From a candidate division KSB1 bacterium (lineage in GTDB: Bacteria; Zhuqueibacterota; Zhuqueibacteria; Residuimicrobiales; Krinioviventaceae): a stretch of DNA of 64,000 nucleotides. The stretch covers positions 94,706-158,705 of the forward strand of contig JAXHMJ010000002.1 in the NCBI GenBank assembly GCA_034521575.1. Reading direction: 5' to 3'. Numbering within the stretch: position 1 is the first letter of the stretch; every line of letters begins with the position of its first letter. The position numbers were made by a program, and so were the translations under genes. Shown here in pieces: positions 26,521-35,975 of this stretch. Under the pieces are notes generated by a model. It had not been told where the DNA came from. It did no database searches and saw nothing but the letters and a program-made list of their open reading frames with translations.

Positions 26521-27467
26521 ATTTTCGCATATCCCTGGCACACATTTCCGCCGCTTTGATCAGCGGATAGGCGGCCGGTGAAGCCGTCAGCATGGGCTGA
26601 GTCCCGATTTGTGCCACGAGAAAATCATATATAGTCATATGATTCTGGATAGCAAATCCAATGACATTGATCAGCTCGCCGCCGCTTTTGCCGGCACACA
26701 CTTCGCCGCCCAGAACAACACCGTTTTCTCGCAACACGATCAACTTTACGGTCTGGGGGGAAGAATCGTCCAGACAACCGGGATGCCAGTCAATGCCGCT
26801 AAAGGTGCCTGTGACAATGTCAAAATTTTCATTTCTTGCCATGGTCTCGGTCAATCCGGCCACGGCATAAGACGTCTGGTTAATACAGGTAGAATAGATA
26901 CCAATGGTTCCCCGGAATGTTTTTATGGTCGATAATTTAAACAAATTCATTGCCGCAACCCGCGCCTCTGCACAGGCTGTGGAAGCGAGCATCACTTTGC
27001 TGAGTTTGCCTGTTGAAAAATCATGCTTTTCGGCGCAATCGCCGACTGCGAAAATATCCGGAACGTTGGTGCGCATATATTGATCGACTTTGATAAATCC
27101 AAATTCATTAATCTGCAGTCCGATTTTTTCCGCCAGTTCTGCGTTGGGTTTATACCCGCATGATAATACAACTGCATCTGCGTCCAGTTCTTCGCCGTTG
27201 TCCAACAGCACACCTGTCACCTGACCGTCGCCTTTGACCGCCGTTCCGGTCATGACGTTGACACCGCGCGATTTGAGGTTCTCCTCGGCCTTGTCGGCAA
27301 ATTCCTTGTCAAATGCCGTCCCCATAATGTGCGGCAGGACTTTGATCAGAGTAACATCTTTGGATTTTTTATTAAATTCGTCTGACATCTCCACGCCGAT
27401 GAATCCGGCGCCGATGACTAATTTTTTGCAACTCTTTGACGCTGTTATGAAGATTGTATTGAATCAT
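26519..27467 (-). pseudogene. Pyridine nucleotide-disulfide oxidoreductase (CoA-disulfide-reductase/NADH-oxidase type), N-terminal FAD domain lost
   Basis: The main frame (26519-27394) holds the NAD-binding and C-terminal domains: LKSRGVNVMTGTAVKGD, ADAVVLSCGYKPNAELAE, the FAD motif TNVPDIFAVGDCAEKHD, and the dimerisation domain with IGTQPMLTASPAAYPL. Upstream, VIGAGFIGVEMSDEF (the NAD-binding GxGxxG) continues from another frame that begins MIQYNLHNSVKELQK at 27467, so there is a frameshift about 27400-27430. The first about 150 residues, including the FAD-binding Rossmann motif and the redox cysteine, are missing. It is therefore inactive as encoded, although the C-terminal portion is well conserved and may have decayed recently. 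Confidence 0.8.
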
Positions 27468-27527
27468 GGTTTACAGTCAGTCGTCAGCGACGGCCGGCAT
27501 GAGGCCCCCTGTTAAAAAAATGTAAAA

Positions 27528-27546
27528 GATAATGAAAATCATTATC
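27528..27546. promoter_or_regulatory. Fur box
   Basis: GATAATGAAAATCATTATC matches the classical 19-bp Fur consensus (GATAATGATAATCATTATC) at 18 of 19 positions. It lies about 60 bases upstream of the truncated minus-strand flavoprotein and about 290 bases upstream of the plus-strand CysRS-like gene. Iron-dependent repression by Fur is the family-based prediction. The intended target gene may have been deleted together with the flavoprotein's N-terminus. Confidence 0.8.
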
Positions 27547-27833
27547 AATATCAAGCTTTAGGTTTGAAAAATGAGTAAATACTCAAAAAATGTATATCTC
27601 AACGTTTTGGGATTCATATGCCTTCGGCCTTGCGGTTAGCTGAAGCATTTCAGCATAATACTCTGTGCCGCATTGAATCGGATATAAATGTCTGAAAAAA
27701 AGTAGGATGTTGATATTAAATAAAAATATTTTACATAAAAATCGGATCAAGTTAACCCGAAATCACGTTTAATATTATCAGATTATCATGTTTTGAATAC
27801 ACTGCATGGAAAAAGATACCACCGGAGATCCCA

Positions 27834-29108
27834 ATGAATGAATTGCGATTATACAATACAGCGACGGATGAGAAGCAAAAATTTCAACCCAGACAACCCG
27901 GACACGTTAAATTGTTCACCTGCGGACCCAGTGTGTACCGTTTTCCGCATCTCGGGAATTACCGCACCTATCTCTATGAGGATGTTTTGCAAAAGTATCT
28001 GGAATATAAAGATTACACCGTGCAGCGTGTCATCAATTACACAGATGTTGAAGATAAATCCATAGAACTTGCTCTGAGCCAGGGCGTTACGGTGCGTCAG
28101 CTTTGCCAGCCGGTTGAAGAACGCTTTGTACGCGAATGCGGACTGCTCAATATTGATTTGCCTGACGAGATACCGCGTGCCAGTACCAGTGTGGAGGCTG
28201 CTGTAGATTTGATTGAGAGCCTGTTGGAGAGCGGGCACGCCTATTGGCATGAGGGGGAAGTGTTTTTTGATCCGTTGACCTATAAAGGATTTGGACGCCT
28301 GTATGGACTGGATATGAGCAACTGGCCGGATAAAAAGATCCGGTTCCGTCAGGATACCTATCCCGGTACGCGCTGGAATCGCGGTGATTTTATCTTGTGG
28401 CATAAACCGAAAAAGAAAGAAGGAAATGTATGGTGGGAAACGCGTATCGGCAAGGGGCGGCCGGCCTGGAATATTCAGGACGCGGCCATGATCAAAAAGA
28501 CGCTCGGTTTTGAAATTGATATCCATACAGGCGGATTTGATAATCTGTACCGGCATCATGATTATACGCTGGCCATTATGGAGTCGGCTTCGGGCAAGGC
28601 GTTTTGTCCCTGGTGGCTGCATGGCGGCGAGCTTTTGGTGGATGGTGAAAAAATGTCAAAATCAAAAGGTAATGTCGCGTATCTGGACGATATGGTGGAG
28701 AAAGGATTTGATTACCGGCACATCCGCTTTTTCCTGCTGTATGCTCCGTATCGGGAAAAACTGGACATGTGTATGCCCTGTGTAGAAGAGCGCGCCGGGC
28801 ATCTGGACCGGGTTCGTCGACTGGTCTGTTCGCTTTTTGAAAAGGAAACATCGGGCGCGGATGAAATTGATTTTGATCCGGCTCGGGAAATTCGTGATGC
28901 ATTTGAGGAAAAAATGGATGACAATTTAAATGTTGCCGCTGCGTTTGATGCGGTGGCTGATATTCTGATGCGTGCCGAGCATGTGGATCATGAAAATGGA
29001 CTCCCCGCCCCAACGCGCCGGGAATTGCATAGTGTGCTGAATGATATTGACCGGGTGTTTGCTGTTTTGGGATGTGATGCTGATTCAGAGAAAGGTCAAC
29101 AGATATGA
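27834..29108 (+). CDS. Cysteinyl-tRNA synthetase paralogue lacking zinc ligands
   Basis: A 424-residue class I synthetase-like protein closest to CysRS: FTCGPSVYRFPHLGNYRTY (HLGN at 39-42 as the HIGH motif), INYTDVEDKSI, and VDGEKMSKSKGN (KMSKS at 273-277). In canonical CysRS zinc is held by four residues: the first Cys (here Cys30), Cys in WHIEC, and His and Glu in HHENE. Here WHIEC is WNIQD (Asp216) and HHENE is HHDYT (His241, Thr245), so two ligands are gone. That zinc binds the substrate cysteine thiol, so the substrate may not be cysteine. The C-terminal anticodon region is short. Its last codon overlaps the ABC-transporter gene (ATGA). It could still be a divergent functional CysRS. Confidence 0.85.
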   Translation: MNELRLYNTATDEKQKFQPRQPGHVKLFTCGPSVYRFPHLGNYRTYLYEDVLQKYLEYKDYTVQRVINYTDVEDKSIELALSQGVTVRQLCQPVEERFVRECGLLNIDLPDEIPRASTSVEAAVDLIESLLESGHAYWHEGEVFFDPLTYKGFGRLYGLDMSNWPDKKIRFRQDTYPGTRWNRGDFILWHKPKKKEGNVWWETRIGKGRPAWNIQDAAMIKKTLGFEIDIHTGGFDNLYRHHDYTLAIMESASGKAFCPWWLHGGELLVDGEKMSKSKGNVAYLDDMVEKGFDYRHIRFFLLYAPYREKLDMCMPCVEERAGHLDRVRRLVCSLFEKETSGADEIDFDPAREIRDAFEEKMDDNLNVAAAFDAVADILMRAEHVDHENGLPAPTRRELHSVLNDIDRVFAVLGCDADSEKGQQI

Positions 29109-30013
29109 GTGTGATCAAAGCTGATAATCTGGTCAAACAATTCGGCGGTTTGACCGCAGTCAATTCGATTTCATTTCAAGTCAAATCCGGTGAGTTTTTC
29201 GGTCTGCTCGGTCCCAACGGCGCCGGCAAAACCTCGGCGATTCGAATGATATACGGCTTTTCACCGATATCCAATGGAGAAATGCGCGTGTTCGGTCAGG
29301 ATATTCGTACGGACTGGCGTGATATACGATCGCGCATGGGAATCTGTCAGCAGAACAACACGCTGGATCCGGATCTGACGGTGGAACAGAATCTCTGGCT
29401 GTATGCGCGTTATTTTGAGATGGATCAAGCGCATGCCAAGCAGCGTTCCGAGGAGCTGCTCGAGTTTTTTGCGCTCACTCATAAACGCAAAGCCCGGGTG
29501 ATGGAACTGTCCGGCGGATTAGCGCGCCGGCTTCAGCTGGCGCGTACATTGGTGCCGGAACCGGAACTTTTGATTCTCGATGAACCGACCACCGGCCTGG
29601 ATCCGCAGTCCCGGCATCAGTTGTGGAACCGGCTGCTTGAATTGAAAAAACGCGGTCTCACTTTGTTTTTGACCACGCATTATATGGATGAAGCCGAGTC
29701 GCTCTGTGAGAGAATCCTGATTATGGATCATGGCACTATTATCGCAGAGGGGGCGCCAAAGCAATTAATCTCTGAACATGTGGCCGAGAGTGTGATCGAA
29801 ATCCAGACTCCGGGTGAGGAGCTTTTGGCCTATATTCACAAGCACGATATTCGTTATGACGATCTGGGCCAGCGGATTATTGTCTATACCCAACCGCAGA
29901 GCGAACTGGAAAAGGAAATCCGAAATATCTATTGTATGGAAGCTTGTCTGTTTCGGGCCGGAAATCTGGAAGATGTATTTCTGCGTCTGACCGGACGGGA
30001 GTTACGCGAATGA
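29105..30013 (+). CDS. ABC transporter ATP-binding protein (NodI/DrrA-like)
   Basis: 302 residues. Walker A GPNGAGKTS, Q-loop ICQQNNTLDP, signature LSGGLARRLQLARTL, Walker B LLILDEPTTGLDP and the H-loop TTHYMDE are all intact. The LSGG(x)RRL signature and the GLDPQxRxxLW motif are those of NodI/DrrA-type exporters. Its ATG overlaps the CysRS-like stop by ATGA and its own stop overlaps the permease start by ATGA, so three proteins are made in coupled fashion. It energises the permease encoded next. Confidence 0.95.
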   Translation: MSVIKADNLVKQFGGLTAVNSISFQVKSGEFFGLLGPNGAGKTSAIRMIYGFSPISNGEMRVFGQDIRTDWRDIRSRMGICQQNNTLDPDLTVEQNLWLYARYFEMDQAHAKQRSEELLEFFALTHKRKARVMELSGGLARRLQLARTLVPEPELLILDEPTTGLDPQSRHQLWNRLLELKKRGLTLFLTTHYMDEAESLCERILIMDHGTIIAEGAPKQLISEHVAESVIEIQTPGEELLAYIHKHDIRYDDLGQRIIVYTQPQSELEKEIRNIYCMEACLFRAGNLEDVFLRLTGRELRE

Positions 30014-30801
30014 ATCGACCTGCTCTTTCTGATATTACCCTTCGGTTCCGGCACGTCTGGTACCGGAATTTAATAACCTACAAGCGTATCTGGAAAGTTA
30101 ACTTTCTTGTCCCTCTGCTCGAGCCTGCTTTTTATATTTTGGCATTTGGACTTGGGTTCTCCGGCCTTATCGGCGGGGTCGAGTATGCAGGCCTGCAGCT
30201 GGAGTATACCCGGTTCATGGCGCCGGCACTGGTGGCGACTGCCTGTATGTGGAATTCTTTTTTCGAAACCACCTATACCTCTTTTGTGCGGATGTACTAT
30301 CAAAAGACATTTGACGGACTTTTGGCAACACCGTTAAGTCTTGAGGAAATTATCATTGCGGAAATTGTCTGGGCGGCATCCAAAGCTGCGGGCGCGGTCA
30401 CGATTATGCTTGTCGTGCTGATTCCCATCGGCTTTGCCAACTTTCCCGGAGCTCTGATGTGCATCCCGCTGGCCTTTCTGGGCGGACTCGCCTTTGCTTC
30501 CATCGGAATGTTTTTTACCGGTATCATTCCGACAATCGACATGTTTAATCTGCCGGTGTTTTTGTTTATCACCCCCATGTTTCTATTCTCGGGTACGTTT
30601 TTCCCCATTTCAGGAATCCCGGAATGGGCCGGACTGTTTTCTCTGTTGTTTCCGTTGTATCATCTGGTTGAATTGACCCGCTTTTTCTGTATAGGCGCCA
30701 TGGAATCGCATATGCTTTTTAATATCCTGTATCTCATTCTGTTCGCTGTGCTGTTCGGATATCTGGCGCTCCGCAATATGAAGCGGCGCATTATTCAATA
30801 G
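30010..30801 (+). CDS. ABC-2 type permease (NodJ-like)
   Basis: A 263-residue inner-membrane protein with about six hydrophobic helices. Typical segments are LEPAFYILAFGLGFSGLIG, FMAPALVATACMWNSFFETT, YQKTFDGLLATPLSLEEII (the coupling-helix region of NodJ-type permeases) and TPMFLFSGTFFPISGIPEW. Start at 30010 in the ATGA overlap with the ATPase gene, not at 29932. NodJ relatives export modified oligosaccharides, antibiotics or lipids. Coupling to a synthetase paralogue suggests export of an aminoacylated or peptide-like product (inference). Confidence 0.93.
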   Translation: MNRPALSDITLRFRHVWYRNLITYKRIWKVNFLVPLLEPAFYILAFGLGFSGLIGGVEYAGLQLEYTRFMAPALVATACMWNSFFETTYTSFVRMYYQKTFDGLLATPLSLEEIIIAEIVWAASKAAGAVTIMLVVLIPIGFANFPGALMCIPLAFLGGLAFASIGMFFTGIIPTIDMFNLPVFLFITPMFLFSGTFFPISGIPEWAGLFSLLFPLYHLVELTRFFCIGAMESHMLFNILYLILFAVLFGYLALRNMKRRIIQ

Positions 30802-30820
30802 AAGTTATGTCGAGTGGCAG

Positions 30821-32083
30821 TCAGGGTTGTTTGGAAGATACTTGATGCTGATCATTTTGCAGATCGATTTCAAAATCAGAGTGCAGAAAATTGATGTGTT
30901 TGACATCTACTTTAAAGGCGGTGCGGATGATACCGGTCACCTCGAACAAAGCCTCAAAATAATGATCTCCGGTTATGTCTTGTAACGATTCTGCTGTTTC
31001 CGGATCTGTAAAATATTTCATAGTACCGATATTGCCAAAATCATGCTCTGATATAAAGAATACAAATGTATTGTCATTGTAACCGGATACTTTGATGACC
31101 ATGACATAATCATTTCGCGCATTGGTTTCCGGGTTTGTGACCCAATTGTAAGAATATTCCTTTGTAGAATCCACATCATAAAACAAAAGCTGACTGGATC
31201 CCTGTCTCAACTGATAATTAAATCTTAATTTACGAGTGACGGTATCCAGGATATTCAGACATTTGTAGGGGCCGATGTAAACAATATTGTAATTTTGCAG
31301 GTCTTCTATCTGCAGTTCTGAGGAAAGCTTGATTTCAAAATTGTTGCCATGCACGACGAGTGAAGGAACAAGATAGGACACACACTGGGGCAAATGTTCA
31401 TCCAGATAACTGTGATACGTATGGTCTATCCGGTTTTTATACTCCGGGTGCGTTTGGATAAAAGCAGCCAGTTCACTGTCCGAATTGATTTCCACATCGC
31501 GAATGTAACTTTGCCGTCCTTTTTCATAGGCAAGAGAAAAGAAATAATAATCGCCCAGCACGATCAATGTCTTTTTGGGGCTTTGGAAAATGGTTTGCCA
31601 TACCGGATGAGTCCGGGGTATAATTTTGGATGTGTTTTTTGTTTCTGGGTGGTTTATGATGATCAGATAGGGGACAGCAACCAAAAGGAAAATACCCAAA
31701 ATGATATAAGGTATATAATACTTTATATTGAACCGGGGAGGTGTACGCGTTTTAGAAACAAATTCTATATGATAATGTCCTTTAGGGAGGGTAATATGAA
31801 CAGGATCATCTGCTCCTTGTGTCAGGTAATAATGTTCCAGTTTTTTACGCAAGTTGCTGATATAGGCGCGCACACTCGAATCAATAGCCGGATCAAATGA
31901 AGTGTCTTTGCCGAAAAATTCAATGGCTATCGTGCATTCCTTGACCAAATCCGTTTGATCAGAAATCGAAACGAGATATTTGAGCAGCTCCTGATACTTG
32001 GCGGCATTGATAAACTCTTCGCTGTTGAGCACCCGGTTCAGTGCTTGCTGTTTGTTTTCTTTTGTCAGTGAATCCTGGATCAT
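30821..32083 (-). CDS. Membrane-anchored winged-helix transcriptional regulator (CadC/ToxR-like layout)
   Basis: About 420 residues. The N-domain (about 15-110: FINAAKYQELLKYLVSISDQ, IAIEFFGKDTSFDPAIDSS, VRAYISNLRKKLEHYY, VHITLPKGHYHIEF) is the OmpR-type winged helix found in many 'FDPxxDxxVRxxxxxLRxKL' regulators. One membrane helix follows (about 125-147, YIPYIILGIFLLVAVPYLII), then about 270 extracytoplasmic residues of unknown fold. It is transcribed away from the TonB receptor at 32474, so it likely controls that receptor and the genes beyond in response to an envelope signal. Start ATG 32083 is chosen; TTG 32092 is equally open. Confidence 0.82.
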   Translation of the reverse strand: MIQDSLTKENKQQALNRVLNSEEFINAAKYQELLKYLVSISDQTDLVKECTIAIEFFGKDTSFDPAIDSSVRAYISNLRKKLEHYYLTQGADDPVHITLPKGHYHIEFVSKTRTPPRFNIKYYIPYIILGIFLLVAVPYLIIINHPETKNTSKIIPRTHPVWQTIFQSPKKTLIVLGDYYFFSLAYEKGRQSYIRDVEINSDSELAAFIQTHPEYKNRIDHTYHSYLDEHLPQCVSYLVPSLVVHGNNFEIKLSSELQIEDLQNYNIVYIGPYKCLNILDTVTRKLRFNYQLRQGSSQLLFYDVDSTKEYSYNWVTNPETNARNDYVMVIKVSGYNDNTFVFFISEHDFGNIGTMKYFTDPETAESLQDITGDHYFEALFEVTGIIRTAFKVDVKHINFLHSDFEIDLQNDQHQVSSKQP

Positions 32084-32292
32084 AGTTTTCAATCAGGTTA
32101 AAGAATAAAATTAATATCTAAAAAAAAACAATCAAGATCAAGTCTTTTTCTGATTCACAAAAATAACAGGGCAAATAGTTGTCCCCCTTTTTAAACCTGT
32201 TGGGTACATTCGATTCAGGCAAAAGTCGCGTTTGGTTTTCTTTTTCAGGTTTTATCCGCACCCGCCTCTGCGACTGCTGATTATATACAGAT

Positions 32293-32340
32293 TTATCAGA
32301 TGGTTTAAATACAAAAAATACAATTGTATAACTCTGATAA
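32293..32340. promoter_or_regulatory. Candidate operator region between divergent genes
   Basis: An 8-bp inverted repeat TTATCAGA (32293-32300) / TCTGATAA (32333-32340) encloses a 12-bp palindrome ATACAATTGTAT (32318-32329). It lies in the 390-base gap between the membrane-bound regulator and the TonB receptor and is the best candidate for a shared control site. The rest of that gap holds no gene. Confidence 0.4.
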
Positions 32341-32473
32341 TAACATGCAAATTGCGGTTAACTACATGTATTTGCTTCTTTAATAAACTTTAAATTATAC
32401 ATTGTAGCATGAGAATAACGTACCGCATCCGTGAAAACAATCAGCTTTTCATTTTATAAACGAGGAGATCATT

Positions 32474-35365
32474 ATGAAGATGCGAGGTCTTTTGATTATC
32501 AGTCTAACCGTCCTTTTGAGTTTTTTGATGGTCGGTTCTGTCTCAGCCGGACAGATTCGCGGGACTGTCGTTGATGCGAGTACGGGAGTCAAGCTCCCGG
32601 GCGCTAATGTGTTTTTACGAGGGACATCGATTGGTGCTGCGACTGATTTGAGTGGGGAGTATGTGATCCTCAATGTACCGGGAGGGGAATATACTCTGCA
32701 AGTTGCCTATATGGGATATAAAAATTTTACCGAAGAGATTGAACTTGCCCGGGAACAGGTGCTGGAGAAAGATGTCTTGCTAAACTATGATGTCGTTCAA
32801 ATGGATGGATTTGTTACCATCACAGCTCAGCGTCAGGGGCAGGTCGAGGCGATCAATCAGCAGTTGACTGCAAATACGATCATGAACGTGGTTTCTTCGG
32901 ACCGCATCAAGGAATTGCCGGATGCCAACGCAGCGGAATCGGTTGGGCGTATTTCGGGTGTATCTATTCGCCGCAACGCCGGTGAAGGTCAACAGGTCAT
33001 CATTCGCGGGCTGGAGCCCAAGTTGAACAGCATCACCGTAAACGGTGTACGAATTCCCTCTTCAGATTCGCAGAACAGATCTGTTGATCTTTCAATGATT
33101 TCGTCCGATGTTTTGTCTTCGATTGAAGTTTTCAAGGCACCGACGCCTGATATGGATGCGGAAGCATTCGGTGGCACAGTGAATCTGGTGTTGAAAAAAG
33201 CACCTGAGGAGTTTCAGGGGTATGTCAAAGTATTGGGCGGTTACAATGATTTAAACAATGATTGGGGGAATTTCAAGGCAAACGGCCAGTTAAGCAATCG
33301 TTTCCTTGACAGTAAACTGGGTGTGATTGCTTCTGCATATTACGAAACCTATAATCGGGGGTCAGATGTCTTTAATGCCACTTATGATACAGAAGGTATT
33401 CGTGATGAAGAGGGGAACATTGATGTGATTGCCAATACCATGTCATTGACAGACAGGGTGGAAACCCGTATGCGCTGGGGCGGCAGCCTGAATCTTGATT
33501 ATACAGTTAATGAAAAACACTCTATTTCGTTGACCAATTTTTTCAGTCAGAAATCCCGGGATATCTATGAACGCCTGAGAGCCTATAACGTCGGCACAGC
33601 CAATGCCAACACGGTGGAAACCGCCGGCATATCAACAGAACGAACAACCAGCTTGTTATCGAACGGGATTAGCGGGGATCATATGATTTCGGGTTTGAAT
33701 CTGGATTGGGGATATTCGCGGTTTTTGACAAATAATTATTTGCCTTACGATTTCGAATTACGGTTCCGTGAATTGTCTGCATTTGACCAGAGCAAACTGA
33801 ATCCCCGCGGCCATCCGTCCGAGTTCCCGGATGCGGCCTATAATAAATATGACAAAAGTCTGCTGCAGCGTGCGCGTATGACGCAGGATACAGTTAATAA
33901 TATTAATCAAACCGCACAGATCAATATTGAAATACCGGTCAATTTTACAACCAAACTTACAAGTTCGATAAAATTTGGAGGGAAATACACGTTTATCGAT
34001 AAAGAACGTGTGCGCAGTCGCCGTGGAGAGTATTTCTATTATCTGGGCAGTACGTTTGTTCAAAAGGCCCTGGACAGCAATCCCTATTCGCTCGAGTTGA
34101 CGGATAATGGATTTATTGCCATGAGTAACTTTGTGAGTGACTACGACGGGATCGGTGATTTTTTACAGGGTGATTATGAACTGGCTCCGTTGTTAAGTGA
34201 ATCCCGTGTGCGCCAATGGTACTCGGATCACAATCATTATTTCACCAATGATCGTGATATGCTGGGTGATCTGTATGATGTTCAGGAAAGTGTGACCGCC
34301 GGATATTTTATGGCACGTTTGAATTACGGTCAATCCCTGATGATTCTGCCGGGTGTACGATATGAGCGTTCGGATAACGAGTATCAGGGTGTTTATGCAA
34401 CCACCGCAGAATTGTACGGCAGAACCGGTATACAGCGGGATACCACAACAAATCAACAATATGAAGAATGGATGCCGCATCTACATTTAAAAATCAAACC
34501 ATGGGATACATTTGATGTGCGGTTGTCTGCCACCAAAACGCTGGCACGACCGGATTTTTCCTACATTGCTCCGCGGACGCGCATTGATAAAGAAGAATTG
34601 GTCATCCGTGCCGGCAATCCTGGTTTAAAACACGCGAAATCATGGAATTATGATGCAATTTTGTCATATTATAGCAATCAGATTGGACTCGTCACGCTCG
34701 GCGGATTTTATAAGAACATTGATGATATTTTCTATCGTAAGAATGAAATTATAACGACAAATGAACGCTCTGCTGAATTGGGTTATGTTGACCCGGTGTA
34801 TCGAACAGGATATGCTTTGAGATGGTATACGAATTCCAGGCAGGCCAAGGTGTGGGGAATTGAATTTGATCTGCAGACGCAGCTGCGTTTCCTGCCGGAG
34901 CCATTGAGCGGACTGGTGCTGAATGCCAATTATTCCAGATTCTATTCCGAGACATTTTTCCCGGAATACAATTACATCTTTCAGTACAATCCCGAAACCT
35001 ATTCGTACGAAACCATATATGAAGAGTATTACCGCAAAAGCGAAATGCCCGGCCAGGCGGATCAAATCGCCAATATCGCTCTTGGCTACGATATCGGCGG
35101 ATTCTCGGCGCGGATTTCAATCTTTTACCAGGGAAGCAGCTTATATTCGGTCGGCGCCATTGCTGAACAGGATCAGTATACCGATGATTACTGGCGCTGG
35201 GATGCTTCGTTTAAACAAAAACTGGGCAAGCATACCAGCCTGTTCCTCAATCTGGTTAATTTCACCAGCCGCGGAGAAAAGTCATTCTATGGTGCAAATG
35301 ATTATCCGACAACGATCGAATATTTCGGCATGACCGGTGATTTCGGGATTCAATATACATTTTAA
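32474..35365 (+). CDS. TonB-dependent receptor with carboxypeptidase-regulatory-like N-domain
   Basis: 963 residues: a signal peptide (to about 27), a CarboxypepD-reg-like domain (GQIRGTVVDASTGVKLPGAN ... ATDLSGEYVILNVPGGEYTL), a plug (VVSSDRIKELPDANAAESVG, VIIRGLEPKLNSITVNG, IEVFKAPTPDMDAEAFGGTV) and a 22-strand-type barrel that ends in YFGMTGDFGIQYTF. The plug motif DANAAESVGRxxGVxIxR resembles the SusC-distinct 'TonB receptor, N-acetylglucosamine/sugar' subgroup. It imports a bulky ligand, here probably an oligosaccharide given the downstream glycosidases. Start behind CGAGGAG. Intact, unlike the receptor at 58931. Confidence 0.95.
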   Translation: MKMRGLLIISLTVLLSFLMVGSVSAGQIRGTVVDASTGVKLPGANVFLRGTSIGAATDLSGEYVILNVPGGEYTLQVAYMGYKNFTEEIELAREQVLEKDVLLNYDVVQMDGFVTITAQRQGQVEAINQQLTANTIMNVVSSDRIKELPDANAAESVGRISGVSIRRNAGEGQQVIIRGLEPKLNSITVNGVRIPSSDSQNRSVDLSMISSDVLSSIEVFKAPTPDMDAEAFGGTVNLVLKKAPEEFQGYVKVLGGYNDLNNDWGNFKANGQLSNRFLDSKLGVIASAYYETYNRGSDVFNATYDTEGIRDEEGNIDVIANTMSLTDRVETRMRWGGSLNLDYTVNEKHSISLTNFFSQKSRDIYERLRAYNVGTANANTVETAGISTERTTSLLSNGISGDHMISGLNLDWGYSRFLTNNYLPYDFELRFRELSAFDQSKLNPRGHPSEFPDAAYNKYDKSLLQRARMTQDTVNNINQTAQINIEIPVNFTTKLTSSIKFGGKYTFIDKERVRSRRGEYFYYLGSTFVQKALDSNPYSLELTDNGFIAMSNFVSDYDGIGDFLQGDYELAPLLSESRVRQWYSDHNHYFTNDRDMLGDLYDVQESVTAGYFMARLNYGQSLMILPGVRYERSDNEYQGVYATTAELYGRTGIQRDTTTNQQYEEWMPHLHLKIKPWDTFDVRLSATKTLARPDFSYIAPRTRIDKEELVIRAGNPGLKHAKSWNYDAILSYYSNQIGLVTLGGFYKNIDDIFYRKNEIITTNERSAELGYVDPVYRTGYALRWYTNSRQAKVWGIEFDLQTQLRFLPEPLSGLVLNANYSRFYSETFFPEYNYIFQYNPETYSYETIYEEYYRKSEMPGQADQIANIALGYDIGGFSARISIFYQGSSLYSVGAIAEQDQYTDDYWRWDASFKQKLGKHTSLFLNLVNFTSRGEKSFYGANDYPTTIEYFGMTGDFGIQYTF

Positions 35366-35495
35366 AATAAACAACTAATTATAAAGTGGAGCAAAAAGAG
35401 TTTGACCATTATTTAGCGGAGAGGAGGTGTAACAAAAACGATTTGCCCGTGGTTCAGTAATTCTGTAGCCAATAACAAACCAAGGAGTATGAAAC

Positions 35496-35975
35496 ATGAG
35501 AAAGTTACAAGTTTTGTTCGTTTGCGCGTTGATGCTGTTTGCATCCAGCTTGTTTGCACGAGAAGTTGTTGTAGAACCCGGAAATCCCGGTATTCTCAAT
35601 GAAACGATCCATGGCGATACCACGGACACCGGTGAGCGCGTGGATGCCGCTACTGTATATGTACTCAAACGTGATGCTGCCTATTTGATCACCGAACCGA
35701 TTGTCAATCGAGATTATCATCTGCATATCAAGGCTGAAGATGGCGCGGGTGATCTGCCGCGTATCAGTCCGGCGGTTGAAGCGGACGGCAGCTTTACCCA
35801 GGTGTTCAACACACGCGGTGACGCCACATTAGAAAATCTCTATATCGAGACCATCAGTCCTCTCGGCGGTTCCCGCTGGGGCGGCATCCGTTTTTACGGT
35901 GAGGGCAACAAAATTCTTGTTGACGGCTGTCATGTGACAAAGGAACGGGGTGGCTCTTTCCAGCCTGTGGTCTGA
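35496..35975 (+). CDS. 5' part of tandem-duplicated beta-helix surface protein (frameshifted by one extra C)
   Basis: Signal peptide RKLQVLFVCALMLFASSLFA, then the first half of copy 1 of a right-handed beta-helix domain (VVVEPGNPGILNETIHGDT, VFNTRGDATLENLYIETISP). The frame is broken at 35964-35965, where this copy reads TTTCCAGCCTGTGG while copy 2 (37135-37147) reads TTTCCAGCTGTGG; the extra C shifts the frame to a stop at 35975. The continuation is the next feature. With the C removed, the gene encodes about 907 residues. The start is supported by AAGGAG upstream. Confidence 0.85.
   Translation: MRKLQVLFVCALMLFASSLFAREVVVEPGNPGILNETIHGDTTDTGERVDAATVYVLKRDAAYLITEPIVNRDYHLHIKAEDGAGDLPRISPAVEADGSFTQVFNTRGDATLENLYIETISPLGGSRWGGIRFYGEGNKILVDGCHVTKERGGSFQPVV

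Noticed and set aside
27849-28622. 257-aa minus-strand frame over the CysRS-like gene
   Set aside because: Antisense shadow of a gene with intact class I synthetase motifs.
35964-35965. Programmed frameshift in the beta-helix gene
   Set aside because: There is no slippery heptamer or downstream structure, and copy 2 of the same sequence has one C less and reads through, so mutation or error is simpler.
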